DNA of 64,000 nt from Cycas panzhihuaensis (taxonomy: Eukaryota > Cycadophyta), in NCBI GenBank assembly GCA_023213395.1, contig CM041465.1, positions 182,473,741 through 182,537,740 of the forward strand, in the 5' to 3' direction. The translations under genes were made by a program, and so were the position numbers. Of the stretch, positions 33,987 through 46,325 are shown one piece after another. Position 1 is the first letter of the stretch. Every line of letters starts with the position of its first letter. Below the pieces are notes generated by a model that worked only from the letters and a program-made list of their open reading frames with translations, was not told where the DNA came from and ran no database searches.

Positions 33987-35590
33987 TTTACATCATTTAT
34001 TGTGACACCTAAACCATCATTGAATATCTAGAATTTATCTTGTGCAAGTGGCTTGGTAAAGATGTCAGCCGACAATTCCTCTATAGGCTTGTACGCCATC
34101 TCGGTTATGTCGTTCTGGATTAGTGCTCTAATACAGTGATGGTGCTTCTCAATATGTTTGGTGTAAGCATGGAACACAAGGCTTTTGGTGATCTTAAGTG
34201 TACTCTAATTGTCACAGTACAACTTAGTTGCTTCTTGTTGATGTAGACCCATGTCCCCAAGAATCTATTGTAATCAGATGGCTTTAGTGGTTGCTACGAC
34301 TACAACCTTGTATTTTATTTTAGTTGAGGAAAGAGCAACATTAGATTGCTTCTTATTGCTCTAAGTCACCATATTTGATCTCAAATCAAAGTAGTAACCA
34401 AAAGTTGACCTTCTGCTATCTGCACATTTGGACCAATCAGAATCTGTGAATCCTTCTAACATGAAGTTGATGTTATGTACAAATTCAAGCCCATGTTGTA
34501 GTGTGGCCTTCAAGTATCTAAGGATTTTTTTGTAGCTTTTTAATGACTCTACTTTGGCTATGCCATAAACCTAGACACTATTCCAACTGCAAATGGAATG
34601 TTAGGTCTAGTGGTAATAAAGTACATGAGACTACTAACCAACTATTTATACAATGCACGGGCAACATCTGCTCCTTGATCTTCTATTGTTAATTTGGAAC
34701 CTGTCTCCATGGGAGTAGGCATAGGCTTGTAATTTTCCATTATGAATTGCTTTAGACTTTTCTAAGTATAATTTGCTTGTGAGATAAAGACACATCCAAG
34801 TCTCTATCATACTTCCATTCCAATGAAGTAATGAAGTGCTCCCAAATCTATCATCTCAAATATGTGACTGAGATTTGTCTTCGGGTTTGATATCATAGTG
34901 ATGTCATTACCTATGATTATTAAGTTGTCAACATACAACATCACAAATATAACTCTATCATCCAAAACTTTGATGTACAGGTTTGAGTCAATTGGAGATC
35001 TCTCAAACCTGTTTTTCAAAAGGTACTCATTAATTTTTTCATACTAGGCTCTTTTACCTTGTTTGAAGCCATACAAGTCCTTTCTAAGTCACCATACCAA
35101 ATGCTTCTGATCTTTTTGGACAAAGTTAGGCGATTGCTCCATGTAAATCTCTTTTGTTAAACCTCCATTTTGGAATGCACTTTTCACATTCATGTGGTGA
35201 GGCTACTAATTGAATCGAGAAACCATAGCCAAAATAAGTCGAATAGTGTTCATCTTCACAATTGGAGCAAATGTCTCTTGGTAGTCAATCCCTTCTTGTT
35301 GCTTGAAGCTTTTAGCTACAAGTCTAGCCTTGTGTTTATCTACAAATCCATTCAATCTATTTGGTCCAATAGATCCATTTGCAACCAATTTCTTGCTTCC
35401 TAGTGAACAATTCCACTAAATTCCAATTGTGGTTCTTTTTTGTTGTTTGGATTTTAACATTCATAGCATCATTCCACTTTTGCTCTTTCATTGCCTCCTT
35501 AATAGTAGAAGGTTTATTTGTACCCAATGCTTATGCCATAAGAGCAACATTCACCTACTCAAAAGGTTGCATCTAGGACTTTCTTTTACC
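33987..35590 (-). pseudogene. RT and RNase H region of Copia G
   Basis: Minus-strand blocks include [39 protein letters not shown], then PIDSNLYIKVLDDRVI, FVMLYVDNLIIIGND and LGALHYFIGMEV. The active site is YVDN, with the second Asp of YVDD changed to Asn (near 34925), so this RT is inactive. RNase H remnants lie between 34000 and 34600 in several frames. Many stops show this is one of the oldest copies in the window. Confidence 0.85.
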
Positions 35591-36539
35591 CTCTGTATCA
35601 GGTAATCATTTGTCAGCATCCTCCATGGCTTTCAAGTACTATCGAGACGATTTCTTTTGTGAAGGAGCTTTTACAAGCTTGAGCTTAGGCTCATGCTCTT
35701 AAAACTTGAATGATTCCATCTCCATTGTTTCACCAATGTAAGATACAAATGATTCAATATTAGGCTTAGATAGATCCAATGAAAAGTTGCATTCAGGTTG
35801 CTCTTCAATTTGCTCTTTAATGTCAATTGAACCAAAATTTGACTTGTCATCCTCATTGAAGATAACATCTTGAGTTGAGTGGATTTTCCTGGTTGGCAAC
35901 TCTAAAACTTTGTATGCTTTGCTCTTCTTAGAGTATCCTACAAGCATGCATTTGGTGATCTTATCGTCCAACTTCTATCGTTTCTCTTTTGGGTCATGCA
36001 TGTACGTTGTATACCAAAAAATTCTCAAGTGACATATAGGTGGCTTCTTATTTGTCCAAGCCTCCTTAGGCATTTTTTTCTATAACAACCTTTGTAGTGC
36101 TTCTGTTAGTTAGATAAGCAACTATGTTCATCGTTTCAACCCATAAATAATTTGTAACATCCTTGTCTTTCATCATGGACTTGGCTTTTTTGGCCAAGGT
36201 CCTATTCATCCACCCATCTACTCCATTCTACTAAGGTGTTCAAGCAGTAACAAATTGTGACCTTGGAGTTTATATAAATTGTTCTCTCTAATTCCTATAG
36301 CTACAAGCTTGTTTTGTCTGTCTCAGATTGTGCATTGTCCTCGAGCAAACATAATAGTCATGTCTTGTTGTTCAATTTCACCCATTGATACAAGGTTGGC
36401 CTCTAGATTAGGTATATAAAGCACATTCTCCAAGTAACACTTCTCTCCATTTAGCATCTTGATGGCTACATTTTTAGTTTCAATTGCCTCTAGATTAGAA
36501 TCATCTCCTATAGTGACTTTCTAATTGACTTCTCACATT
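35591..36539 (-). pseudogene. Integrase and linker of Copia G (left fragment)
   Basis: The post-integrase motif reads KCMLVGYSKKSKAYKV, then TRKIHSTQDVIFNEDDKSN and an acidic linker (35971-35699). Further right, decayed integrase reads VATNFVTA- and MNRTLAKKAK-like pieces. The end near 36480 reads VAIKMLNGEKCYLENVLYIP, the protease-to-integrase linker of Copia. At 36540 the reading is cut by Copia H; the missing N-terminal part is at 60542. Confidence 0.78.
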
Positions 36540-36544
36540 TCTCT

Positions 36545-36889
36545 TCTTGGAGAATTGAAGTAGAAAAATAGATTACATAATGATAAATTGGATTACACAG
36601 ACACATTAGAAAACATTCAACAATTTGTACACAGATATTTGGACAGGTGGAAAACCCCTTTAGGGGAAGAAAAACCACCTCAAAAATAAATAATTATATT
36701 ATCAAAATGCATACTATAGAACATACATAACCTATCCTTAGTTCTCCCTATATTTTAGGACAAAAAATAGGACATTTTAAATAGGTTGAGTTAGGTAACC
36801 ACCTAGTCAACCGTTTCTTAATTAATATAATATAATACATAAAGTAACTGTATAAAGTTTACATCATAAGATAGCATTACTTGCTAGCA
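36545..36889 (-). repeat. 3' LTR of Copia H
   Basis: Starts TCTTGGAGAATTG (the partner has TGTTGGAGAATTG) and ends ACTTGCTAGCA. The polypurine tract AAAAGGGGA (minus strand) adjoins. Confidence 0.88.
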
Positions 36890-36900
36890 TCCCCTTTTAA

Positions 36901-38436
36901 TGATATCTTGTGTATAGAAAATGATGAAGACATCAACACGTTGATCCCCCTTTGATGAAGACTTCATCAATTTTTAGTAGTTGACACAGCTTATCGAACT
37001 TGGCTTCTGTAAATGGCTTTGTTAGGATATTTGCAGCTTAAATATCTGTAGGACAATATAGTAAGTAAGTGACTGGTTTGATTATTTACTAGATTCTAAA
37101 TAAAGTGTTGATGTAATTCAATGTGATTTGTTCTAGAATGAGCAACATGATTAGTAGCAATGGGAATAACACTTTAATTATTGGCATTTAATTTAATAGA
37201 AGATAAAGAAAAATTAAATTCATGTAATAAAGATTGAATCCATAATGCTTCTTTGCTTGCTTTAATAAGAGCTCTATATTCAATTTCAGTTGCAGGAAGT
37301 GTTAATGATTGAATCTTTTTACTTAACCAAGAAATTGGAGAGGAGTTTGGAAAAAGGATATACCCAACTGTAGATTTCCTTTCATCACTATCTGCTGCCT
37401 AGTCAGAATCTGTATAACCAATTAATTCAAGAGGATCATTAGATTGTTTATAAGTTAAACCAATGAATTGTACCTTTAAGATAACGTAGGATTCTCTTGG
37501 CTACTTTTCAATGTGATTTGTGTGGTTGTTGCATGAATCTGGAATATAAGGCTATAAGAGTAAGAAATATCAGGACGTGTGTGAGTAAGATAAATTAAAC
37601 TACCAATCAGTTGTCAATATAGAGTTGGGTCAACTGGTGGTGTAGTATAGTTAATAATCAATTTAGTTCCAGATTGTATAGTGGTTGAGGTAGGTTTACA
37701 GTCTTTCATATTGAATCTTTTTAAAAGTCCAAAGCATATTTGGGTTTAGAAATGGTAATGTTAGTTTCTTTTTAACAAACTTGAAGTCTTAAAAAATAAT
37801 GTAGTAAACTTTAATTTGTCATTTCAAATTGAGACATTAAGTTAGATTTTAAATTTAAAATATCAGAGGTTGAAGATTTAGTAAGTATAATGTCATCTAC
37901 AGAAAGGATAAAAAAGCTAATGTCATTGTTGTCTTTCTTAAAGTAAAGATTGGGATTAGTATTGCATTTAATAAAACCATTATTTAAGAGATATTGATCA
38001 ATTTTATTGTACCAAGCCCTAGGGGCTTGTTTAAGTCCATATAAGGATTTCTTTAGTTTGCAGGCTAATTTAGGATTTGAAATAAAATTTTGATGTTGTT
38101 TCATGTAGAGTTTTTCTTCTAAGTTGCCATTTAAAAAGGTGCTTTTAACATCCATTTGATGTATTTTCCATCCAAATTTAGCTGCAAGTGATATAATAAT
38201 TTTAATAGTATTCATTTTTACTACAGGGGCAGAAGCTTCATTATAGTCTATACCAGGAATCAGAGAAAAACCTTTAACAACTAAACATGCTTTATGTTTT
38301 TCAATGGTACCTTCAAAGTTGTATTTTGTGAAATAGACCCATTTACAGTCTACCAAAATTTTTCTTGATGGAAGAGGAACTAAGTCCCAAATGTTGCTTT
38401 TAATAAGAGCATTAAATTCATTGTTCTTTGCTTGTT
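36901..38436 (-). pseudogene. RT and RNase H region of Copia H
   Basis: A 181-codon minus-strand ORF (38356-37811) is the main RT block: WVYFTKYNFEGTIEKHKACL, APVVKMNTIKIIISLAAKFG, MDVKSTFLNGNLEEKLYMKQ, LKKSLYGLKQAPRAWYNKID and SFFILSVDDIILT. The active site is SVDD, with the usual Tyr of YVDD replaced by Ser while both Asp are kept. RNase H pieces follow to about 36900 in other frames with stops. RT would synthesise the DNA copy; the Tyr change probably lowers or abolishes activity (inference). Confidence 0.87.
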
Positions 38437-38437
38437 G

Positions 38438-38953
38438 CTAAACTAGATTTTGAATGTCTTCTTTAAAGGAGTTTGGATTAGTTTGAGACATTATCTTTGC
38501 CATAAGAACAAAGTTAACTTCTTGTTTTCGAGATCTAGTTTTTTTGAAATTAGAAGGATTACTGGCATCTGTTCCAGCATCAGGGATGGTTTTCTCGACA
38601 TATTTGGGTTGTTTTTGATGTATGATGGTAGTTTCTTTGGTTTTATTAGGTTCTATTAAAGTCCAATTTTGAACTTGTTTCTCTAAATTTATCATTTCTT
38701 CATCATTATTGTCAGTTTATTCATTATTAAGTTTAGGTACAGAGTTGTTTGTGAGAATATCTTCAACAAGTAGGGGTATTTGGTTGGGATTAGAATTTGA
38801 TGAAGATCCTTTTTCATCAAACTTAACGTCACACTTGATAGATATAATGTGTGTTATTGGGTCAAATAAGTGATAAGCTTTACTTTCTTTACTATAGCCC
38901 ACAAGAAGATACTGAGAACTTTTAGGATCAAGTTTTTGCCTTTTTTCTTTGGG
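38438..38953 (-). pseudogene. Post-integrase linker of Copia H (left of the I insertion)
   Basis: The minus strand begins IPKEKRQKLDPKSSQYLLVG right at the insertion point of Copia I and continues YSKESKAYHLFDPITHII, then a Ser/Asn-rich acidic linker. The preceding residues are found at 51648: the pair reads AH then IPKEKR across the 5-bp target duplication, in frame. Confidence 0.88.
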
Positions 38954-38958
38954 GATAT

Positions 38959-39464
38959 TGTTAGAAATGGCATTTAGCCTAAGTTAACTAGGATCTAGAA
39001 AGATGTTCTAATCTAGTTCTAGAATGAAGAGGATCAACATCAATACTGAAAGCTACTCAAATAAACAAGACAATAGACCAAAGCATGAAAGAGCATGAGC
39101 AAGATGATACCAAAATATGGAGGAGATGGAATTAGTCCAATCTCCAAATGAATAGTAGTTTGATTAGCAAACTGGCATCATAACAATACGACTCACACTC
39201 TATATGAGGTACATGAGAAATGGTCTTAATATATAGAGTTACAAAAGAGACCTAAGGTGTTGGATGTTTGACAAGTGTCTTTTTGGGCTCTCAAATGAGT
39301 AAAAGTGTATAAGGGTCATTTTGACCCTTAAGTTACAATGTTATGTCACTAGGAAAGAATGTGGGTGTGTACTTATCACTTAAGTGATAAGTCACCCCAT
39401 AAAGTACAAATATACATGAAAAATAAAGTACATATAGTTAACATATAAACATAAGGTTTTAAGA
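38959..39464 (-). repeat. 3' LTR of Copia I
   Basis: 506 bp. It contains a perfect 22-bp palindrome at 39371-39392 (ACTTATCACTT and its complement). Relative to the right LTR it lacks 38 bp between two GTGTC copies near 39280. A minus-strand polypurine tract of seven G adjoins at 39465-39471. Confidence 0.9.
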
Positions 39465-39471
39465 CCCCCCC

Positions 39472-40375
39472 TTATTGCTTACAATGTTAAGTCGGACCCC
39501 TAGACCTTCTCTAAATTTTACAGACTTTTCTCTACTAAGTGGCTTGGTAAAGATATCTGTTGTCTGTTGCTCTATAGGTCTGTAATGGAGGTTGATTTCA
39601 CTGTTCTAAACATGCTCTCTGATGAAGTGGTGATGAACCTTTATGTGTTTGGTCCTTGCATGAAAAACAAGATTCTTGGTCAACTTGAGCACACTTTGAC
39701 TGTTGCAATACAACCTGGTGGGGTGATCCTGCTCAAGTCCAAGCTCTCCAAGAATCCGTTGTAGCTAAATAGCCTCACAAGTTGCGCTGACTGCAGCTTT
39801 GTACTTTACTTTTGTGGATGACAAGATAACATTTGGTTGCTTCTTGCAACTCCATAAAATGACTCCAGAACTAAGGGTAAAGCAGTAACCCGAGGCCGAT
39901 CTTCGACTATCTTGGCATCCTGTCCAATCAAAATTTGAGAACCCTTCCAAGATGAAGTTCTCATTGTGTACATATTTAAGGCCATGCTGCAATTTGCCTT
40001 TGATGTATTTCAGTATGCATTTAGTTGCCAATGTTTCTGATTTAGGTGAGACATGTATTTGGAGAAAATCCCTACAACAAATGAAATATCTGGTCTAGTG
40101 TTGGTGAGGTAGATTAGGCTATCAACTAGTTGCTATAAGAAAGTGGGATATGTAGGTTCAACTTCCTGATTGAGAGTTAACTTTATTCCATTCTCCATAG
40201 GCGTTGGTGCTGGTTTGCAATCATGCATCATGAACCATTGCAAGATGTCCCAAGAGTATTTTGCTTGGGAGATGAAGATATAGCGTGGCTGTTGCCATAC
40301 CTCAAAGACTAGAAAATAATGGAGAAGTCCAATATTTGCCATCTTGAAACTTCTTTTCAAGTCACCTTGGAAAAT
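39472..40375 (-). pseudogene. RNase H region of Copia I
   Basis: The minus strand reads MATKCILKYIKGKLQHGLKY, GFSNFDWTGCQDSRRSASGY, CFTLSSGVILWSCKKQ and LSSTKVKYKAAVSATCEA (40031-39765), the Copia RNase H core. The tail near 39540 reads TTDIFTKPLSREK. The upstream part (40360-40133) is the RT-RNase H connection (LLHYFLVFEVWQ, PTPMENGIKL). Stops at several joins. Confidence 0.87.
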
Positions 40376-41056
40376 CTAAATCATCTTAGTGTCATTACCA
40401 GTGATCACTAAATCATCAACATACAAGACAATAAAAATTGCATGGTCCTTCTCCACTTTAATGTACAAGTTAGGATCTGATGTGGATCGATGATATCCAT
40501 GTCTCAAAAAATAATCATCGATTTTAGAGTACCATGCTCTAGGGGCTTGTTCCAAGCCATACAAAGCCTTTTTAAGGCGACAAACCATATGCTCCTTGCC
40601 TTGTACTTTGTAACCAGGAGGTTGCTCCAAATATACCTCCTCTTGAAGATCGCCATTGAGGAAGGCACTCTTCACGTCTATCTGGTAAACTCTCCATTTG
40701 CATTGAGCAGCTAAGGCCAAGATAAGTCTGATGGTGTTCATGTTTGTAATAGGTGCAAAAGTCTCCTCATAGTTAATGCCTTCTTTTTGTTTGAAGCTTT
40801 TTGCAACAATTCGTGCCTTTTGGCATTTGAGCGACCCATCAGAATGGAATTTGGTTTTGTAAATCCATTGGCTATTGATTGCTTGTTTGTGCTTAGGCAA
40901 TTCTACCAAATCCCAAGTTCCATTCTTTTCAATAGAATGGATTTCTTCATCCATGGCAACCTTCCAATTTTCATTTTCATATGCCTCATCCAAAGTGGAA
41001 GGCTCATCAACACATAGCACTTTAGCCATAAGTGCATAATTGGTTTGCCACCGCAT
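40376..41056 (-). pseudogene. Reverse transcriptase of Copia I
   Basis: An open 226-codon block covers most of Copia [97 protein letters not shown] and FIVLYVDDLVITGND. The YVDD active site is intact. RT copies the element RNA in the particle. The frame is lost after 40376, just before the connection domain. This is the second-best kept RT in the window after the J copy. Confidence 0.9.
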
Positions 41057-41479
41057 CTTGGATGGATGCTTTCCTTCAATAATCTAGCTGTCCTGAATAG
41101 TCTGAGTATACCATTTAGGCAACTTCTTGACTAATGTAACTTGAACCATAATATCTTCTAGTCGGAGTGGTTGATCAAAAGAAGATGTGCTAGGATCAAG
41201 TGGAGCAGATTCTGATGAAGTAGAAGGAACAACCGATGCAGATGATGTGCATGGTGTGGAAGATTGAGAGGGAAGGAAGTCCTCAACAATCTTTTTGCCC
41301 TTGTCAATAGGGGGTTGGATGGATGTTGGTTTTAACTCCTTATGTTCATCTTCAACAAAGATTACATCTTTTGAGAGATGCATTTTCTTATCAATAGGAT
41401 TATACAATTTGTATGCCTTGCTGTGAATGGCATAACCTACAAAAATACATTTTAGACTATGTTTGTCTAATTTGGATCT
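41057..41479 (-). pseudogene. Acidic Ser-rich linker of Copia I
   Basis: Between integrase and RT. It reads MYNPIDKKMHLSKDVIFVED and then a run of Ser, Pro and Thr (SSTPCTSSASVVPSTSSES), as in other Copia polyproteins. Confidence 0.8.
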
Positions 41480-42300
41480 TTACTGATCGGGGATGTGCAT
41501 ATATGAAGTACACCCAAATGTCCTCAAATGGCTAACGGTAGGCTTTTTTCCAGACCAAGCCTCCTTTGGTGTGATGTCGATGACTGTTGATGTAGGACTC
41601 CAATTTGCCACATAGGCAGTTGTGTGGAATGCTTTTGCCCAATACGCTTGTGATAGTCCTTTTGTATGCATCATGGCCTTGGCTTTGTTTGCCAAAGTCC
41701 TGTTCATTCTCTTGGAGACTCCGTTTTGTTAAGGAGAATGAGGAACTGCAAGTTGTCTCCAAATGCCACTATCCTTGCAGAATTGGATGAATTCCTTTGA
41801 AATGAATTCACCTCCATTGTCTGACCTTAGAATCTTGATTGAGTGGCTAGATTCATTCTCCACTTCAAGTTTGAATTCTTTGAACTTTTGAAATCCTTTA
41901 GATTTTTGTTTGATAAAATATACCCAAACTTTGTGTGAGAAATCATCTATGAAGGAGATGTAGTACAATGCTCCTCCAAAAGATGTTGTGGACATAGGTC
42001 TATATAAATCTGAATGAATTAGCTGCAAGGGATGTGATGCACGCCATGCTTTGCTTTTAGGAAAAGATTGTCGATGTTGTGTCCCCATTATGCAAACTTC
42101 ACAAAGACATTTTGAACCATACAGTCTTGGAAGCCCATGCACCATGTTTTTGCTTATCATCAACTTGATGTTGCCTAAGTTTAAGTGGCCTAGATGTTGA
42201 TGCCAAAGCTACATCTTTGGCCTTGATTGAGTGATAGAGTAAGCAGGATCAAGTGTGATATTGTTTGCATCCATTTTATAAAGTCCATGGTCTTCATGAC
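41480..42300 (-). pseudogene. Integrase of Copia I
   Basis: The zinc-module end reads KCLCEVCIMGTQHRQSFPKS. The core has LIHSDLYRPMS (first Asp), KILRSDNGGEFISKEF (second Asp) and then VPHSP, a TAA where family members have Gln, and QNGVSKRMNRTLANKAKAMM. The catalytic Glu of the N-G-V-x-E-R motif is Lys here, so the DDE triad is broken. Downstream AYWAKAFHTTAYVANWSPTS and HLRTFGCTSYMHIPDQ complete the domain. Confidence 0.88.
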
Positions 42301-43790
42301 CAATGGCCACCACCTGATCATATGTCACTAATAACACATTTTCCATTTTTAAACAAAATGTTCATTTGTTGTTTATCCAATTGACTAATAGATAGCAAAC
42401 TCTTCTCCATGGAAGGAATGAGATAGGCATCTTTAGTGGAAAATGTGGAAGAAGGATTTGAAGGAGAGTGAAATGAGGCAATTTTACCTATACTTAAAAT
42501 TTAAAATGATTCATTGTTGCCAAAGGTCACTGATTGACCCTTTCGTTCTTTGATGTCATAAAGGAGTTCTTCACTCCCTATCATATGACGAGATGCCCCG
42601 AGTCAATGATGCATGTCTGATAAATATTTGATATGTGATATGCACAAAAGAGCTTATCCTCATCTGCAAACTTATTTGAATGGCGTTGGTTGCCACCTCT
42701 GAAACCCCCCTTCCTCTTTGACCTCCTCGATAAGCAACTCGATTTGGTCGAGGGGGTTGCTGTTGCTAAAAGTGCTGGTGTTGGAATTGATGATGAGGTT
42801 ATTACTGCCTCTGTTGCTGTTGACGTGGCTATTGTTGTCTTTGCTGTTGGAGATTGGCTTGCTTCTTTCTGCGTTCAGGAGCTATGTGGCCAACCTTACC
42901 ACAATAATGACAAATGACATTAGCTTTTGATGAGCCAATGTTCATGTTACCAAACTATTTTGTGAATGAAGGTTTGGGACCTTGTTTGGCCTTCAACTTG
43001 GCCGTAAATGCTCCTGATGTTGATGGCTCATCATCTTCCCTAAGGTAAATCTGCTCTTCCTGAAGGAATAAACTTTCAAGTTGATTGAAAGTTATAGTTG
43101 AAAGTGAGTCATTTTGTATAATGGATGAAATGAATCCATTGTAATCTTTAAGTAATGCATGCATGATTGCTTTCACAAGCTCGTGTTTGGAAGCAGGTTT
43201 GCCTAATGTATTCAATTCATTACAAATCTCTTTGATGAAATAAGAAAATGTCGATATAGGCTTTACAGATTTCAAAGAGTAAAGTTTGGCTTTCACCATG
43301 ATAATTCAAGCTTCATCTCGCCTTTCATACAATGAGGATAAAGTGTTCTAAGCTTCCTTTGAAGTTTTTGCACATACAATATTTTGATCAACATGTACAT
43401 CAATAATCATATGTAAAAAGGCAAGGCAATTTCATCCTTGGATTCCTAAGCAGTAACATAAATTGGATTTGGATGAATAGTGACATTCTCATCAATCTCA
43501 CTTTGAACAGGCACAGGTTGGGGGATCTTTCCAGAAACATATCCCCAAAATTCATTCATTATCAAGAGATTTTGAGTTTGCCTTTTTCATTCTTGATAAC
43601 TATCTTGACCTCTCAATTTTATAGTACATGCATTGAGTATGTTTAAAGTAGCTATGTTGAAGTTGTAAACTCTTGAAGCTAGCAGATGAACTTGGAAACT
43701 CTAAGCTTTTGTCGCTTAAGTTCCACCTTCTAACAAGCTAATAGTCTTGATCTTACTAGAAGATCCAACAATTGAATGGGATGATGAGGG
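42301..43790 (-). pseudogene. Gag and protease of Copia I
   Basis: The N-terminal gag (about 43790-43300) has stops but reads LRGQDSYQE and NLLIMNEFWGYVSGKIPQ. The open block 43299-42955 is the UBN2 gag domain (FSYFIKEICNELNTLGKPAS, FNQLESLFLQEEQIYLREDD). The zinc knuckle near 42880 reads CHYCGKVGHIAPER: the last Cys is Arg. A Gln-rich stretch follows. The protease site near 42600 keeps DSG, but one base is missing directly after it, putting ASRHMIGSEELLYD in another frame. Confidence 0.83.
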
Positions 43791-45874
43791 GAGGATGACT
43801 AGGCTAAAGAGTTGGTCCAACCCTGATCTATAGAGGAGATCCAATGGTTGACCAAGTCAAATCTAGAACAAGATAGGTAGGGTTGATCTGCATGGATGTA
43901 CCATGCTTTCGTTGGGATTCACAGCCCTAATAACACCCTTTTCAAATCTCCTTTTCCTCAAGAAACCTTAATTGTTGTGCATTGACTGTATGGTTGGTTG
44001 GTCCCCTAGGGAATGCGTCGAGCTTAAGGTTATTTCAAAGGCAAGGTCTTAACCTTTTCCAAGCCTCTGCCACTAGATTTTAAAGTCAATTGTTAAAGAT
44101 ATTTAAGTGGACTTTAGGTTAATTTTACTTGGTAGATGTACTTATGAAAGAATGCTTTATAAATCAGTTTATAATGAGCTTCAAAAAATGAAGCAAAGTA
44201 CATTAAGAAATAACACAAAATGTGTTTTACAATGGCACTTTAAAAAGATGAATAAGTTTTTAAGAACCAAGTAAAAAACCAAGTGAAAAATAAGCTTTTC
44301 GCTTAATGTGATGTAGCAGGTGGGTTCCTTTTGATGAAAAAAATAACAGCTTGAAGATGAAAGAAGAGTCACTTTGCAAATGTAGACATCAACAACCAAG
44401 TGTTAGGACTTAAAATAGTCCTAACCAACTAGGAAAATGAGTGATATTTTTATTAAAAAAGCGAATTTTGAGGGCCCTTTTCGACTAGGGCACTAGGTCA
44501 CCACATAGGGAGCCTTAATAAAACTTAAATAAGTGATTTTTTTTTCACTTTTACAATAAAAATGATGCTAGAAAACACTTTTTGAGTTATTTTTTGCACA
44601 TGCAATTTTTTTTAATGTGTGAAGTAAACTCAAATAAAAAAAAAACGTGAGTAAACAACTCTTAATTGATAAAGTATTAATTAAATAACACTAAAAAGAA
44701 AAAACTTTAGGTTAATGAAATATATTAAAGTAAGAATATTTTGAGAGTATTCTATATTGTGTAACCCAAAGTTTCAAAAGATAAAGTTAAAAAGTAAAAT
44801 TTTTATCAAAATTTTTAAAATCGAAAAAATGGCAACCGTTGCGCATCTCCATGATCACGTAGATTGTTCGATCTGCTCACATAGTGCACCGATTTGAACC
44901 AAATTCGAGAGGCGGGGTTGCATTAGTAGAACGGAGCTTTCTTTGAATTTTCAGAGTTTTTCATTCACTGTAGAGATCGTACGAAGTGTATGAAGGCAAT
45001 GAAGGATGCATAGACAATGGACGGAAAAGTAGACTACACAAGTTTGTACAGAGATCCCCGCATACAAAGAGAGTTGTTGTGGGACCCCCGAGAGGGTGAC
45101 ACACCTCCAGTGAGGAGCAGGACGCGTAAATAGGACTGCACTACAGATCTTGAGCTCCTGGGGTTTGTGATGGCACGCCCAATAGTCAGAGCTTTGAGAG
45201 CTCACTTGTAGCTTGATTCAAATTTTGTCCAATGACTGATAAGCAGGAAGGAGGACAACCACCAAAAACTGAGGGGAGATTCCACTGCGGAGAGTGGATT
45301 TCAACAAGGAGCACCCAACAAAGGTTAGAACAACAGAATAAAGTTTTCAATGTGTAGATCTGAGGCAAGGTGAGTATTTCAGGCCTCGAAACCAATAGAT
45401 CTAAGCTTAAATCAACTTCTAGTTGTAGATCTGAAAAATGTTTGAAAAATAAATTCTTTTACAAGAAAAAAAAAACTATTCTCATGCAACAATTAGTGTT
45501 GTTCTTAAGGTGTTAGGAAAATTTTTAGAACATAGAAATGGCAGATTCTAGCCTATAAATGACCTCAGAATATTAAAAAACCTGCAGATTTTCTTTTTTT
45601 TTCCCCTGAAGAAAGATAAGAATAAAAATCACTATTTTTTAATAACAGTGAATGCTGCACCCTTCATAAACGTCTGAACAAAAAAAAAATTCAGATCTTG
45701 AAATAAGCCTGCTCCAGCCTACAAGTAGCTTAAAAAACTTGAATTTGCTGAAGAATAGAACTCAACAAACCTTGGATCGCCTTCAGAGTGTGAAGGTTGT
45801 CACCAAGGGTTTGTAAACCCTAACTAGATCTCTTGAAAGCAAGAAATCAGAATAGAGGAGGACACCCTTCTGCT
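43791..45874 (-). other. Leader of Copia I
   Basis: About 2 kb without recognisable coding between primer site and gag. A-rich tracts occur near 44580-44700. Short ORFs on the minus strand near 45000-45400 have no motif. Confidence 0.55.
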
Positions 45875-45885
45875 GCTCTAATACC
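45875..45885 (-). other. Primer-binding site of Copia I
   Basis: On the element strand TTCGGTATTAGAGC follows the LTR, close to the iMet type TGGTATCAGAGC with two or three changes. Confidence 0.75.
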
Positions 45886-45888
45886 GAA

Positions 45889-46085
45889 TGTTAGAAATGG
45901 CATTTAGCTTACATTAAACAGGATTTAGAAAAATGTTCTAGTCTAGTTCTAGAATGAAGAAGATCAACACCAATAATGAAAGCTACTCAAATAAGCAAGA
46001 CAATAGACCAAAGCATGAAAGAGTATGAGCAGGATGATACCAAAATATGGAGGAGATAGAATTGGTCCAACCTCCAAATGAATAA
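45889..46085 (-). repeat. Right (5') LTR of Copia I, first part
   Basis: TGTTAGAAATGGCATTTAGC as in the left LTR. Interrupted at 46085 by Copia J and resumes at 51300. Confidence 0.9.
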
Positions 46086-46315
46086 TGATGAAAACCAGAG
46101 CAAAGACTGATCTGAATTAAACAGAGAAGAGAAGTGTATGTTTCTTATTGAGATTCAACCTTCTTAAGTATACATCAACAATGTGATGGTTACAACCTCT
46201 AATGTAACCAATCACTCTGATACTGCCAAGTGGCGCCATCTTACACTATGACTATATTGAGGGTGGTCTTAACATGACCCCCTTTCACACCTAGATAAAA
46301 CATTATATCTTAACA
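46086..46315 (-). repeat. 3' LTR of Copia J
   Basis: TGATGAAAACCAGAG...ATATCTTAACA, then a minus-strand polypurine tract TTAAGAGGGGG at 46316-46325. Confidence 0.93.
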
Positions 46316-46325
46316 CCCCCTCTTA

